Part shown: one piece after another, positions 37,180 through 49,290 of the stretch
Layout: each line of letters starts with the position of its first letter
Numbering within the stretch: the stretch's first letter is position 1
From: Atrichornis clamosus
Lineage: Eukaryota > Chordata > Aves > Passeriformes > Menuridae
Assembly: GCA_013400975.1 (NCBI GenBank)
Contig: WBMZ01010837.1
Location: 248,001 to 312,000, forward strand
Reading direction: 5' to 3'
Length of the DNA stretch: 64,000 nucleotides
Made by a program: the position numbers and the translations under genes
The notes under the pieces: model-generated
The model's input: only the letters and a program-made list of their open reading frames with translations
Told to the model about the DNA's origin: nothing
The model's database searches: none

Positions 37180-37905
37180 GACAGGCCTAACTAACCCATT
37201 TTTAGAATAGACATAAATCCATACTGTAGTACCACATGGATAGTTGGTTAGATCAGTTTTATTGAAATCTTCATCAGTGACCCAGAGAAGGGACTAGATG
37301 AAGAAATCTCTTAGTTTGTAGATGATACCCTTTTCAGCAAAATGTTACACCAATGACAAGAAACGCTAGAATTACCTAAAAAATCTGAGTCAGTGGGCAA
37401 AAACATGGCAAATGAATTTTAATGCAGATAAGTTTAAAGCATCTTGGAAAAAAATATTGAACTATGTCTTTGTGAGACTGAACACAAACTTGGAAGTCAC
37501 AGCTTTGTAAAAAGACAGTCCTGAAATCATTAGCTTGATGGGCAGGGGAAGTCCAAAGAGAAGCCTTCAAAATGCTGGTCATCGCAAAGAAAAGAAGGAA
37601 GGGCAAAACAGAAGCTCTCATTTTCTTGCTGTCTAAGGCTCTGTTAGCTCAACATCTTGAGTATTGCGGGTAGTTTTGGCCTCTCCACGGACAGACATAA
37701 TAATAGGAATATAGAGAATTAGGAGGCAGAGTAGCTGATTTATGAGGAGAGACTCGTGTTCCTCAGTTTTAGAGGACAAGGTTGAAGGTGATATAGCTGA
37801 AAGTCACAAAATCATGAAGGTGGATAAAGTGCAAGTTGGTTAATTAAGTTTATAAACAGTTGAACATTCCCCTTTCTCATAGTTGCACAATTAGAATGTA
37901 TTAAA
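37180..37905 (+). mobile_element. very old CR1-type LINE fragment
   Basis: A strongly diverged plus-strand LINE copy of the CR1 superfamily. The order of RT blocks is preserved: FISDPEKGLDEEIS, a stop, then FVDDT (37315-37329), then WAKTWQMNFNADKFK, and later LNILSIAGSFG, matching the palm, thumb and C-terminal regions of CR1 ORF2. Near 37807-37830 the DNA resembles the C-terminal tract that encodes KIM in CR1 proteins (cacaaaatcatgaagg). Stops and frameshifts are frequent. Decay is greater than in the other copies, so it is probably the oldest repeat in the window. Both edges are approximate. Confidence 0.75.
37261..37480 (+). pseudogene. RT palm relic with catalytic FVDD retained
   Basis: In the frame through 37315-37329 the catalytic box reads FVDD (consensus FADD in this family), with both metal-binding aspartates kept, directly after an in-frame stop codon at 37312-37314. 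The block downstream keeps the WQMNFN core. It cannot be functional; the kept aspartates are by chance or reflect low substitution at those codons. Confidence 0.65.
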
Positions 37906-38555
37906 AGTCTTATAAGATGACATTTCAAATTGTGATTTCGAGCTTTGCAGGTCCCATAAAAGAGAATGGCAGCTTAGAACTCAGGTTTGAGTTTACTGTT
38001 ATTACTGTTGTTATAATTATTATTTTACCACACTTTTTCTTATTCTTCAAATTTATTCTTATTTTTCAGTTTCAAAATTCTCACTTTATGTCCACTAGAT
38101 AGATATCGGTTCATCATTAAGTGCTAACTGAGTAGACAGTGTTAAAACATGGAAAGCAATATAGTGCTTTATCCAAAGTATGATAATGTGAACTAACCTA
38201 GGTAATGCTGTAATTAACACTGCACAAGGTTCAACTCCAACTCTCAAAAACATATTACACTGTATAGAAGTCAGAGCTAAGTAGAAACTCCACATACTAT
38301 ATATATATATATATATACATATATATTTACACCACACATTAAGACAATCTTTTTCTGTAATATTTCTACCCTTGTTACTTTCATTTTTCTCCATTTTTCA
38401 ACAGCTTTATAGGCATGAATCAATATATCTTCTGCTATTTTAATAATACCTTGGACATATATCGTTCTTTTGTCCTAATGCAACTCTTCCTATAGTTTCT
38501 GCACCTGGTACAAGAAAGGATATTTACTTTTCATGGCAGAATATCCTCAGCCCAG
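37906..38555. other. AT-rich spacer with AT microsatellite
   Basis: Non-coding DNA between the old CR1 and the LTR. It holds an AT repeat at 38298-38326 and nothing else I recognise. Confidence 0.6.
38298..38326. repeat. (TA)n microsatellite
   Basis: An alternating TA run of 29 bp, interrupted once by C at 38318. It is self-complementary and able to form a cruciform. Confidence 0.95.
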
Positions 38556-39148
38556 TGTGCCGGTTTCAGCTTGGGTAGGGTTAATTTTCTTCACAGTGGC
38601 TGGTATGGGGCTGTGTTTTGGATTTGTGCTGAACACAGGGTTGATAATACAGAGATGGTTTTGTTTTTGCTGAGCAGGGCTTGCACAGAGACAAGGCCTT
38701 TTCTGCTTTTTGTACTGCACACTTGTGAGGAATGTGGGGGTGCCTGGGAGGTTGGGGTGAGGCACAGCCAGGACAGGTGACCCAAACTGAACAAAGGGAT
38801 ATTCCAGACTCTAGGACATCATGCTCAGCATATAAAGCTGGGGAGGGAAGAAAGAGGAAGGAAGGGACATTTGGAGTGATGGTGTTTGTCTTCCTGAGTA
38901 AGCATTAGGCGTGATGGGGCCCTGCTCTCCTGGAAATGTCTGAACACTTGCCTGCCCATTGGAAGCAGTGAATTAATTCCTTGTTTCAGTTTGTTTGTGT
39001 GTGTGGTTTTTGCTTTCCCTACCAAACTGCTTTATCTCAACTCATGAGTTTTCTCACTTTTACCCTTCTGATTCTCTCCCTGATCCCTCTGGTGAGGAAG
39101 TGAGTGGCTGTATGGGGCTTGGTTGCTGGCTGTGGTTAAACTATGACA
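38556..39148 (-). mobile_element. solo LTR of an avian ERVL-type retrovirus
   Basis: A 593-bp LTR in minus orientation. Read on the minus strand it begins TGTCATAGTTTAACCACAGC at 39148 and ends GGGTTAATTT-antisense then GCTGAAACCGGCACA at 38556, so it has TG...CA ends. The opening closely resembles an LTR family I recall as abundant in songbird genomes (start TGTCGTGGTTTAACCCCAGC), and internal blocks such as antisense gagttgagataaagc (near 39040) fit too. Divergence from that remembered pattern is moderate. No gag or pol sequence adjoins, so recombination to a solo LTR is the likely history. Flanking 5-mers (cccag and cacaa) do not form a convincing target-site duplication. The family name is from memory. 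Confidence 0.85.
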
Positions 39149-40397
39149 CACAAACTTTATTAGTGTAAAAGAGGAGGAAAATGTAAAACAATTATATTCA
39201 AATCTGTTCAAAATAAAATGCAATAAAGCAAAAATTGTGCTGTTAAAATTGACTCACTCCTGTATTAACTTAGACTCTCATTTCAGGCTCTGTTTTCAAA
39301 ATGTTTTCTTTCCTTGCTACAGCCCTGATACAGACGTTTGAGATGTACAGAACAGCAAAATGAACTTTTTGAAATGCCAGTAATTGCTGTGCATGAACAT
39401 GAAGTCATTATTTTAAAAAAAAACCTACTTAGATTCCCCACCCCCCTACAAAATAGGTGAAGAGATTAGCTCACATTAAGGTCCAGTGGCTTGCAAAATT
39501 AAAACTGTTGGAGCAGAAAAAATCCCTGATCAGATACTTTAAAATCTGAATGATAAGATCAACAATGGGCTACCAATAAATTTCAGAGTTTTGAAATAAA
39601 TCATTTTGTATCTAAGGTTTGTTCATGTTAAAAATAATATTTTAGAACTAGGTATCAAAGTAAATAACTAGCAACAGTGTAAAACCCAACTTCTTTAACT
39701 ATTTAGTCCATGAAGATATGGCTCCTTGAGGGTTTCATAAAATCTAGACTATCTCCAAAGGTTTTCCACCATTACCATTTTTTCAACATAGTAGACTAAA
39801 TGCAAGCACATGTACATGTGTGCAAAAACCATTTACACTATATATATCTATATTGCTACTTTTCATTAATATCATGGAGGATGCACAGAAAAAAAAAGGC
39901 AGCAGAAATGCCTGAACTAAAAGCATTGTGAAAAGCAAATATCTGTAAATGGAAAAATATGAGGCCTTTTAGTAGAGGAATTTCATTTACAGTCTGAGAA
40001 TTAATAAAATTAGTATTTCTTTTGCAATCCACATGTTCTCATAAATAAGAGCTCTAATTACCTTGCGTTAGCCAAACACCTCCATGGATGACTGAGCTGA
40101 TGGTGGTATTCTTTAGCAGGATTCTGCTTTTCATCATCATTTTCATTCAGGCTTTCTTGTGATATTTGTCAAACAAATTTCTGCTTTTTATTTGCTTTCA
40201 TATGGTTAGTTGCTATCAAAACATAAAATTAAAAGGTAGCAATATACATTAAGGGGTTGGTGCTGTTGTGTGTAAGAAAGAGAAACATCCTGAAAAACTG
40301 AACGAGAGCAAAAGAGATGGAAATTCTTCCCATGGGAAAATTTTCTTTGGTTTTATGATAAAGTTTTTTTTATTACACCAGAATTAAATGTCAAATT

Positions 40398-40419
40398 AAA
40401 AATAAATAAATAAATAAAA
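40398..40419. repeat. (AAAT)n microsatellite
   Basis: About five AAAT units in a 22-bp run. Confidence 0.95.
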
Positions 40420-41299
40420 TCATGCCGAGCATATTACGTTCTTGAATAAAACATGCTAAGCTGATTTTGGCTGCCCTGATATATAGATATTCCCAGATAA
40501 CTAAGCTGCAAAATATTATACAGTGTTTAAAAAACTCAGCAGCATACAACTCAAATTTTAAACAGAAGAATTGCTATTATAACAAATGACTGAATAAAAA
40601 CTTAGACAAATACAAGTTTATTTAGTCATATTGTGAGTAAGATGCCAAAAACAAGTTAGCTGTGTCTGTTATTTTTTTTTCTTTCTGAATGCTTGGCAAA
40701 ACAAAGCTGTCTGAAATCAAAGAATACACAGACTTTCAAGTATTCAAATGCATTCAACCCTCGGCTCATCTGTAACAAACTTTGGATTTCTGTGTGTGTG
40801 AGGAGTGTCTTGTACTATTTTATTTTCCAGGGTTAGCTTGAGTACCCCTTTTTGCAAATTACAGCCACAAAAATCTTATTTTCACATTTAGAAACTGCAT
40901 TTTTGAAACCTTTTGGCTTTCATCTTACCCTTAAAATAAAGACTATACATGACTGATCTATACTTCATAGGAGAAATAACTCAAACTTGAGATAGATTCC
41001 AGCCAACATTAAAAAAGAATGCTGATTTATGAGATAGATCATTCAAATTGACTTTAAAATTTCTGTTTTACATGAAATATTTTGAAATATACATTAACCT
41101 TTGAGATGTTTAAGGCTGTTGGCCAGAATCACAAGTCACCTTTCACAATAGTGGTAAGTTGGTTTTTTTGTGAACACTGTTACCTTCTCATAGACAAAAT
41201 GCTACAACAATAATTTATTATTTTTCTGAATAGTGCCATGTTATCGGCTTTGAAGCTTTATTTGGTATGTCTTTAGATGTCTAATCTCTGTGTTGGATG

Positions 41300-41332
41300 A
41301 GCTGTGTGTTCCACGTGAGCTGGAACACAGCT
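41300..41332. repeat. 33-nt hairpin
   Basis: The arm at 41300-41313 pairs over 12 positions with 41321-41332 (tggaacacagct), leaving a 2-nt TG bulge and a 7-nt loop cgtgagc. No role is evident. Confidence 0.75.
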
Positions 41333-44300
41333 GTTCAGGAAACCAGCAAAAAGCTGTCATGCTAATCTGCCGTTTAGCTAACCTTTGCTGAGGAATGGCT
41401 CAAAGTGTTATTTGTCATGAAAACTGCTTGTTTTGGTCACACTGCTTCTATGGTCCGGATGCCTTGGATAGTCTGAATCACCTGAGAAAGTCCTTGTAAT
41501 AAAATAACTGATGCCACTTCTGCCATTAACTCCTGTTTTCCAAAGGGTACACTCACTTGCTTTCTAACTACGTAAAGTTAATTTGGTAAGACATCAGAAA
41601 AAGAGAAAATAAGTTTTCATTGAGTTGTGGAGATTTTCAGTCACCTGTGGCTTTGAATCTTACATCTTCTAAATTAATAAAATAATTTAATTTGCTGCTG
41701 CACTACCTTCAATTCTCTTTCATGCCTCCTACAAGTTCCTTTTCTCTTCCTATAGTGCTTTTCCTATAGTCACCTGTCATACACTTGAACTCCTGACTGG
41801 ACAAGTGGCCATGGAGGGCTCACTGATTCCAAGCTGTGCATAAGCTAGCAAGCCATCATCACAAGCAAGTTAGGTCAGCAGGCTTATGGCTACCTATGGA
41901 GACCATTCATAGCCCGTCTGCTAATTGTCAAAAGACTTGTTCCAATTAAATGTCTTTGGCTCTTCCATTACTCTATTAAGCTTGGCTAAAATTGATCAGA
42001 GTTTTGTCAATGGCCAGGAGCTGGCCAGGACTGATGGATGAGTAGACCTTTATTCACCCACAACTCCCTTTTTTTTCAATTAGGAAATCAGCATCAGAAG
42101 CTAGTAATTGCAGACTGTCTCAGGCAGAGGTGAATGTTGGGGTACCTTTGCCAACCGCGATAGTTTGTTCTGTCTCACTTGGTAAATTATATTTTTTTCT
42201 CTTTTAAGAGAAAAGTTAAACTTTTAACAAAAGTTTTTTGTTCTGGCTCCTAGTATAACAAAAGCACCCTTTTGAGATTCCAAAGCCTTTTTTGGTTTTG
42301 CTGAACCCCCTTAATAGAAAAATTGTAGGCCAATTCATTTGAATGCTCTGACTGTGGTGGGTTGATACAGCATGTTAAAAATCTTGTTTTAAAGTTTTGA
42401 GATCGTGTCAAGAGCACATTAAAATGTTCCATCTAATTTGAGCAAAAGGCAGCCTTTGGGAAACTGCTAACCTAACTTTCTGTTTGGGGTTTTAAAAAAA
42501 ATTTTGATTAAAATGTAAAAGATCTGCATTTATACTATCTTGGTTTAGGTCTGTTCAGTTATTTCACTCAACCTCTCCTCTCAGTACGTGTTAATCAGTT
42601 TTGACCAAATTTCACAGCAGAGTATAGGTTTCATGGATCACAGATCAGTGGAAATATGTGATGTAGATTACAAAGTTGGAGAGAGGCACTCCGTTACTGA
42701 CCCAGTTGAAGAAAATATTGCAACCGCTGTTCAACCATCATTAGACATCAGAGAATCCCCACAAATCAGATGTGCTTTCTATGAGCAGGAAATGTTCACT
42801 GGAAATGCAGCATCTGTAAGGGCAGAAGGTGTCAGCTGTGACACACAAATCCATATGAAACTGAGCTTGTTTAGCTCTGGTACCCACTAACCTATGAATG
42901 AGAGTACTATTGAATGTGTTCTATGTGAGAGTGTGCACATGAACACCTTTGGCTAGATGAAAGCAAGCCTTGCTATTTCCTAAACACTGTTACAAATACA
43001 GATTAAATTGTAAATTTTTAAAAATGTATATTTCATTTGCTAGAGATCTTGTGTTGCATTTCATCTACTATTCTAACTTCACATCAACAACACAGCTCTA
43101 TATAGCAAGATTTACTGTTGCTCAAATCAGATTCCTAAATGTTCCCAGTTCCATAAAATATTGTGCCTACAACTGCACCATGGAAAAGAAAGCTAAAAAG
43201 CTGAGAGCAGCTTCTATCTCTGGTGTATTACTCTCCATTTAAAAAATTCACCGGTAAGTAGTGTCATATATTGCTTAGCCACTGATGTTACTTAACAGAA
43301 AGTTTCTGTGTTGTATGTCTAGCAATGGGCACCTGAGTAGGGTGGTCATGAAGAAAAGTGGCTGCACCGTTGTAGGATGTTTTGTAACACGAGCATTTCT
43401 TGAAGCCTTTGTTAGAATCATTGTGCTACTTTGCTTATTTGCCAGTTATATGCATTTGATTTGCTGCATTGCTTTGATTTTCCTTTGGGGGGAAAAAAAC
43501 TCTTCTCTCATCCTACTGACTTATTTTGTTACTTTTGGCATCTCTAATATACTTAGAGAGTCTGACCTGTCACGTGCTGCTACACTAACAAATCAATTAA
43601 CGTAAGGATTGTTGGTATATCCCCATTGTTTTACACCACCTCAAAAATACTGCAGTGCTTTAACGACTTAATTAACCAAATCTAAAGTTCCTTAAATGCA
43701 CGTAACCTGGATCAGAAGAACTGAAAAAAATATCAGTCTTTTAAAGAATGTGCTTCCTTCTCATTAAAATTCTTCTGTTTTAGGACTCTGGACCAACCAG
43801 ATTAGTTAATGTTACCAAGAGGTTAGGTGAAATGGAATTAGAGACTGTGATCCAATTATTATCTGTGAACGTTTTAGATTGCTTTTGTTTGATGAAAACT
43901 GACTTGAGAAACAAACTTTACTGAAAACAATGTCGAGAATTACTAGTCTGGAAACTGAAAACTTCCTACAGGAGCTGCTGGTTGTTCTAAGGGTACATTA
44001 GCTCCATGGCACCCTGTACACTTTCTACAGCACAAAACTGCTCAAAGTGGGGAATCTGTATTGGGGTTGGTTACATGTCCTGAGTTAGCCCTTCAGTGCA
44101 TTTTAGAGAAGCAATTTATAAACATTCAGCATCGTAAGCCTTTGGTTTGAGAAACAGGGTTTATAATAAAACCGGTAATGCGGCGATCCAATGCTATTGA
44201 ACTAGGCAGTAAGGAATGTTCCCCTCTGTGTTGGTGGATCCTCTTGGGCAGCAGGGAAGGGTTTGGGAGCCCTTTGAACAATCACTTCTCCATGTGCTCA

Positions 44301-44647
44301 GCCACATCAGTAATACTGCAGTCTAATGCAGTGTACTCTAATAACAACCTCTAAGCCCTCTACAGGTTTATATTTTAGAATAGTTTTTTAACAAAAATAC
44401 AAGTCTGAAATTATATGTTTTTCAGTGGTGCAAGGACTGTAAAAAATTATTTTTGTAACGAGGTGGCATTTTCGTTCTCCATATGAAACACTGATGGAAA
44501 TAACGATAAATAAATGCAATGTCAGGTTAGAAAAAATGTTGTAGTTTCATGTTGTTGGTTTGCAAATTGAATTTTTACATAAAATTTACACTAAATGGAA
44601 ACTCATTATACAGTGATGAGGTCCAGTATGATCCAAATCGTTAAAAT

Positions 44648-44687
44648 CACTGTACTGCTTAATGATTCACTAAGTGGTACTGCAGTG
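44648..44687. repeat. 40-nt hairpin with G-U pairs
   Basis: The arms at 44648-44661 and 44671-44687 pair over 14 positions, two of them G-U, with a 3-nt bulge and a 9-nt loop. It is probably incidental. Confidence 0.6.
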
Positions 44688-45224
44688 CCATAAATTTAGT
44701 ACTAGTTTCATGATTCAAAACACCAGACTGAGACACCAGCAAATCGTATGTGGATCATTAAATTTACAATGAATGTCAGAGATGAAATAAGGGGGAAAAA
44801 ACACTTTGAGAGATAGGGATAATATGTGCTCTGAGGTGACATCCATCAAGATAAATGATCTTATACCACTTCTGCTTGGATAATAATGGGGGGTTGTTTT
44901 TTTGTTATTCTTCATTTCATAATTTCGAAAGGGCTTGAAAGTCTAAGCCTTTTTAGAATTAAAGTATCTGTCATTTTTTGAGTACCTTGTGATCTATTTT
45001 ATTTGTATTTATACAATATACATATGCTGCTACATTCTCCTCTGACCCCATTGGGCCAGATTCTCCCCTTGGCAGGATGAAAGTATATCAGCTTTGTACA
45101 TTCTACAATAGTGGAGTAAAACAGTGTAGCTAATACACTAATAGTGCTATTAGAACCCTTTGAAAATAATTTTTTGCCATTTTGTATAGACATAATGGAT
45201 GGTCAAATAAAAAAGTTCCTTTCT

Positions 45225-45264
45225 AATAACAGCAACAACAACAACAATAATAATAATAATAATA
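45225..45264. repeat. compound (AAC)n(AAT)n microsatellite
   Basis: A run of AAC units passes directly into about six AAT units, 40 bp in all with one AGC interruption near the left end. Confidence 0.95.
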
Positions 45265-47999
45265 CTCAGAAATATTTTACTGTGCACATTCTAACCTCCT
45301 ACATATTTACATATGTATAAAACATGCTATCCAAAGGAGCAGTATAGTCATATTCAAGGTACAAGCATGGAATACTTCACTCTTTTAGGAGACTGAAGAG
45401 TTCACTTTTCCTTTGATTGACTATTTCATATAGCTGTTCCCCATCATGAACCAGACACCATCAACACAGTAGGCAACATGTAGGCAGCATTTTTCAGAAC
45501 CAATATATCCTAGGTGAGGAGTAATGTATAGATTTGAAAATTAAAATTATTCATAGATTTAAAAAAAAAAAAGAATCAACCACAACAGTGTGACTGGATG
45601 GAAAAATTTAAATTTCTTATCCAGAAAGATGTAAATTGAATAGAATGATATGTTATTTAAGGTATTTTGCTTTCTCTGAGGTCTAATGACACTGTATGGA
45701 AAAGTAAGAATTCTGAAATTGCATATCTAGGCAGCAGGCAGGTTTTCCAAATTTTTGTCCCACTGCCTTATTCAAAATTTCATCTTATTTCAATGCACTG
45801 AGATGCCAAATGCAGCAAAAAGTAGGACATAAATGCTTTGAAATATAACACTTCACCAATAAATTTAAAAATTACAGAATATAAAAATATAAACCAGAAT
45901 TGTTATTTGAGAAACTATACTCTCTCTTCTTTTTTATGTTGGCTTAGTTAGTACAAAGCATATGAAAAATATACGGGCCTTGTTTCCATTTTTTTTTTTC
46001 TGAAATGAAATAAAATCAAGCTATTTGTCAGGCAGTCAGAAATTCAGAATATAAATATTCTTTTACAAAAATTTGGCTATTCAGTGAGTGTGACCTTGAA
46101 CCCACCTATATTTTGAATTGCTCTTATTGCAATTAGTAATAAGAACACTTTAGGGAAATATAGGGAACACCCACAGTATCAGTCTCTGTCTCTTTTTTTG
46201 TCTCTCAGTAATGTGACTCCTGGTCAGTACTTTGTCTACTATTTTTGCTGTTCTGGCTTCATGAGCAAACTGTTTCTCTGTTGCTTGTCCTGGCCATCTG
46301 TTTTTTCATTGAAAATGTAAGTTTTCTGCTATTTTGCTGACTTCTCAGTCCTTTCTTTAACCCTGCTCCATTGAGTTTTCCTCAATCCACAGGACTGATA
46401 TCAAACACAGTCCACACTGCATGATGGAAACAGTGATCCATGTTATTACATTAGCGCAAGTTTAGGCTGATTAAAATAATTCCTTTTGGATCAAGTATTA
46501 ATGTGGAGAAGAAGCAAAGTTTTGTGTTCAGATACAATTTTTTTTGCACATCTAAGAGCTTAAGAAGTAGAAAAGTTTTCAAGAACTATGCAGGTCTTGA
46601 GTTGGTTTGAAATGATATTTTACACATTCATTTTAAAACATGGCCAGACATAGGATTTTTCTAAAAAGATTGTTTACAAATATAGTATCTGTTGTAAGGA
46701 GGTTGCAGGCTGTTTGTACTGTGAAATTGCACTTAAAAAAAATTTATGCCAGCCAACCTGGATTTATTTTTTTCCTCCACACTAGTCTTGTAAAAGTGGA
46801 AAGTGAGATGAAAGGAAAATGAATTAATTTACTTTCAGACACAGGAAATGCTACTAAATTTGGATATGTGAAAATCTTGAACTTTCACTGGGGAAAAAAA
46901 TAAATGATTTGAGGCCCTAGTGATCACACAAAGGATCCAGACAATTTGACAGGTATGAATTTATCTCACTTGTGAATGAATAACCTTTGGTAACTCACTT
47001 GAGACTTAAATATTCTGAACACATTTTCTCTGGAACACTTCAAAAGACACAGTTCATTTCTGTCTCTACCAAACAACCCTTTTGGTTACCTTCAGTTTGC
47101 TGAGCTTTTTGCTTTGCAAGTTTGGGAAATTAACATAATAAAAGCCTACCAGTGAGTTTTACTCATGAAGTAGTGAAACTAGGTTAACTCTTTGATTATT
47201 CTAAAGTCTACAAAACCTGTTTTTTATATCAGCTGAGGGAGGCTTCAAGGATCTCCTCTAAATCTTGCTTCAATTGCAAATACTTTAAAATACAGACATA
47301 TATTTTCTAAGCAGTGCTTCAAGATGTTCCGTAGATGACTTCAATGTAAGTTGATTTGTGCAAGGTGGACCAAGGTGCACCTCCAAGGAATGCTGCATAC
47401 CCTCAAAGGAAGCCGAGAGCTGAAGATATAGATGAAAGGGGAGGAGAGGGCGTGCACCCCGTGCTGAGAGTGGTGTATGATGGGTTAGAAGAGATCACAG
47501 CTTTCTGAGTGTGCTTTGTAGCTGGGTGAAGTCCATTAAACTAGTAGGTTAGGGTTACTTTGCTAATGGATATCTCCCTTCGCCAGTCACTGGCCATGAA
47601 CCGGCAACTATGACACATACAAAAGGATTCACTTACTCATCACAGATAGGCTGTTTGAAATGTGATGATAAAATATATATAAAAGAACTCAGGAATTAAA
47701 ACTTGAGTAGATAAACAAAAAGGGGCAATTAATATGAAAGTCACTAGTGCTTTAAACTTTGTTTTGTGTTTGTCATGATGCCGAGGGGTTTTTCTGCTTT
47801 TTGCTTTTGCCTTTTTGTCTAGTCCATGCTAGCATTCCTGAGCTGTTTCAGATTAATAATATGCTATATTCTAGACAAAATACAGCCACCTATCTCTACA
47901 ACTTTCCAGGGTTGAGAACATGTTATTGCAGACAACCGAAAGATGAACTTTTAATTCTGTACCTTAATTGGAGAATCTTTGTAAACTATGTTTTTTGTT

Positions 48000-48290
48000 A
48001 GAACAGCATATATATAGAGCTATGGGATAGAGAGATCATCTTCTTTTTATTCTCTTCATCTTTGACATTTTTTTCCTTACCCACACCCTACCCACCCTTA
48101 CCCAAACCTTTTGTATACTGGGCCTTTGTTCCAGGCTGAGGGACGGACTGCCCTTCTCCCATTTGCATTTCGGAAAAGCTTCTGAAATAAAGTTTTTGCT
48201 TTTTCCCTTCCTTTATAAAATCTGCCTCCAGCTTCTGTTTTGTCGCTCGAAAGGGTTGGGAGTGGAAAAGGCAACAGTCAAGGTTAAATG
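48000..48290 (+). mobile_element. probable ERV LTR fragment (U3-R-U5-like)
   Basis: A composition shift around 48.0-48.3 kb includes AATAAA at 48186-48191 followed by gtttttgctttttcccttcc and then ctgttttgtcgctcgaaag near 48234-48253. This order (poly(A) signal, T-rich tract, gtcgctcgaa block) recalls the R-U5 part of passerine retroviral LTRs. The upstream half is less certain and its left edge is not visible; no TG start or target-site duplication was found. If correct, the G-quadruplex motif at 48080-48103 lies in its U3. Confidence 0.4.
48080..48103 (-). other. G-quadruplex motif
   Basis: The minus strand carries five GGG tracts (complement of 48080-48082, 48086-48088, 48091-48093, 48095-48097, 48101-48103) separated by loops of 3, 2, 1 and 3 nt. 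This satisfies the standard four-tract G-quadruplex rule with a spare tract. The plus strand could form an i-motif. Confidence 0.85.
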
Positions 48291-48458
48291 TTTCTGTGCT
48301 TATGCTAAACTTCCGTTACCATGCAAATTTCTAAATAGTCTTGTGTAATATGTGGAAATTATTATGATTTCAAAATTTTCAGAAGGTTGAGTTATTCAAA
48401 ATGCCTTATTGTTTCATAATTTCTGCTGACTAGGCATATGGAACTGAGAAACCACAAG

Positions 48459-48502
48459 ATCACAGAATGGCTAAGGTTGGAAGGTACCTCTAGAGATCAA
48501 CA
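48459..48502 (-). mobile_element. tiny CR1 3'-end fragment
   Basis: The sequence cacagaatggctaaggttgg followed by aaggtacctctagagatca is the reverse complement of a CR1 3' terminus. Only about 44 bp is recognisable, making this an extreme 5' truncation at insertion or a deletion remnant. Confidence 0.75.
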
Positions 48503-48706
48503 GCTTTGGATTCTAGATATCTAAATTTAGATTTCTAAATGCAAGCAACAACATGTGGGTTAGGTACGTAAGCTTTCATGGAGTCAACAAAATTAATAGA
48601 TGCTGAATGTTCTTAGAATCACCCCAAAGCAGTTAATAACATTTAGTCAGATGTACAGCCTGTTTAGTTGTTTTGACTAACATTCAGCTGGCCATAATGT
48701 GAACCA

Positions 48707-49290
48707 TATTGGGACTGGCTGAGATGGAGCTCATTTTCCCACAGCAACCCTCAGAGTGCTGTGCCTTGCCCTGACAGGTGGAAAGGTGCTGATAACACCC
48801 CGGAGCTCTGTCTGCTGCTGAGCAGCGCTGGCACAGCATCAGCGCTGTCTCCCCAACATTCTGCACCACACCAGTAGGATGGGGGTGGGCAAAATCCTGG
48901 CAGGGGGCACAACTGGTACAACTGACCCACACCGACCAAAGGTATATTCCATACAATATGATATCCTCAGATACAAAAGCTAAGAAAAGGAGCAGGTAGC
49001 GGGGGCATGTTTTATTTACAGTGTTTGCCTTCTGGAACAACTGCTATGTGTGCTGAACCCTGCTTCACAGGAAGTAGCTACACACCACTTGCTGATGGAA
49101 GGTAGAGAATATCTTGGGGGTTTTTTCTTTTCTTGTGTGCTTGCAGCTTTCACTTTTGCTTTAGTAAACTGCCTTATCTCAATCTACAAGATGCTTTCCA
49201 TATTATCTTCTCTCTCCTGTCCAGATGACAAGCGGGATGATAGAGCGACTTGGTGGGCACCTGGTGTCCAGCCAAGGTTAACTCACCACA
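48707..49290 (-). mobile_element. solo LTR of an avian ERVL-type retrovirus, second family
   Basis: A minus-strand LTR of about 584 bp. Its minus-strand start TGTGGTGAGTTAACCTTGGC at 49290 and the adjoining GGACACCAGGTGCCCACCAA fit an LTR start I recall from songbird genomes (TGTGGGTTAACCCTGGCTGG). The other end, near 48707-48760, resembles the 3' end of the LTR at 38556: cattttcccacagcaaccct compares with the attttcttcacagtggctgg block there. This suggests related families. No internal retroviral sequence adjoins. The low-coordinate edge is approximate. Confidence 0.75.

Larger units (their letters stand above)
39149..47999. other. long AT-rich single-copy stretch
   Basis: Nearly 9 kb with no recognised interspersed repeat or gene. 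It contains two tandem microsatellites (40398-40419, 45225-45264) and hairpins at 41300-41332 and 44648-44687. The open frames of 100-106 codons at 42588-42890 and 43285-43605 have no recognisable domain. Parts near 39.9-41.2 kb have conserved-element texture, but I cannot support a boundary. Confidence 0.5.

Noticed and set aside
42588..42890. Open frame of 100 codons, plus strand
   Set aside because: No recognisable domain, no convincing splice sites at the ends, and similar frames occur by chance in this much AT-rich DNA.
43285..43605. Open frame of 106 codons with a hydrophobic middle
   Set aside because: The hydrophobic run comes from T-rich DNA; no family motif and no exon signals that fit.
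48075..48110. Possible interstitial telomeric repeat
   Set aside because: The spacing is irregular and the minus-strand unit reads GGGTAA or GGGT rather than TTAGGG; better described as a G-quadruplex motif.
38556..49290. One provirus bounded by the two minus-strand LTRs
   Set aside because: The two LTRs differ in their 5' halves and the interval has no gag, pol or env-like sequence.
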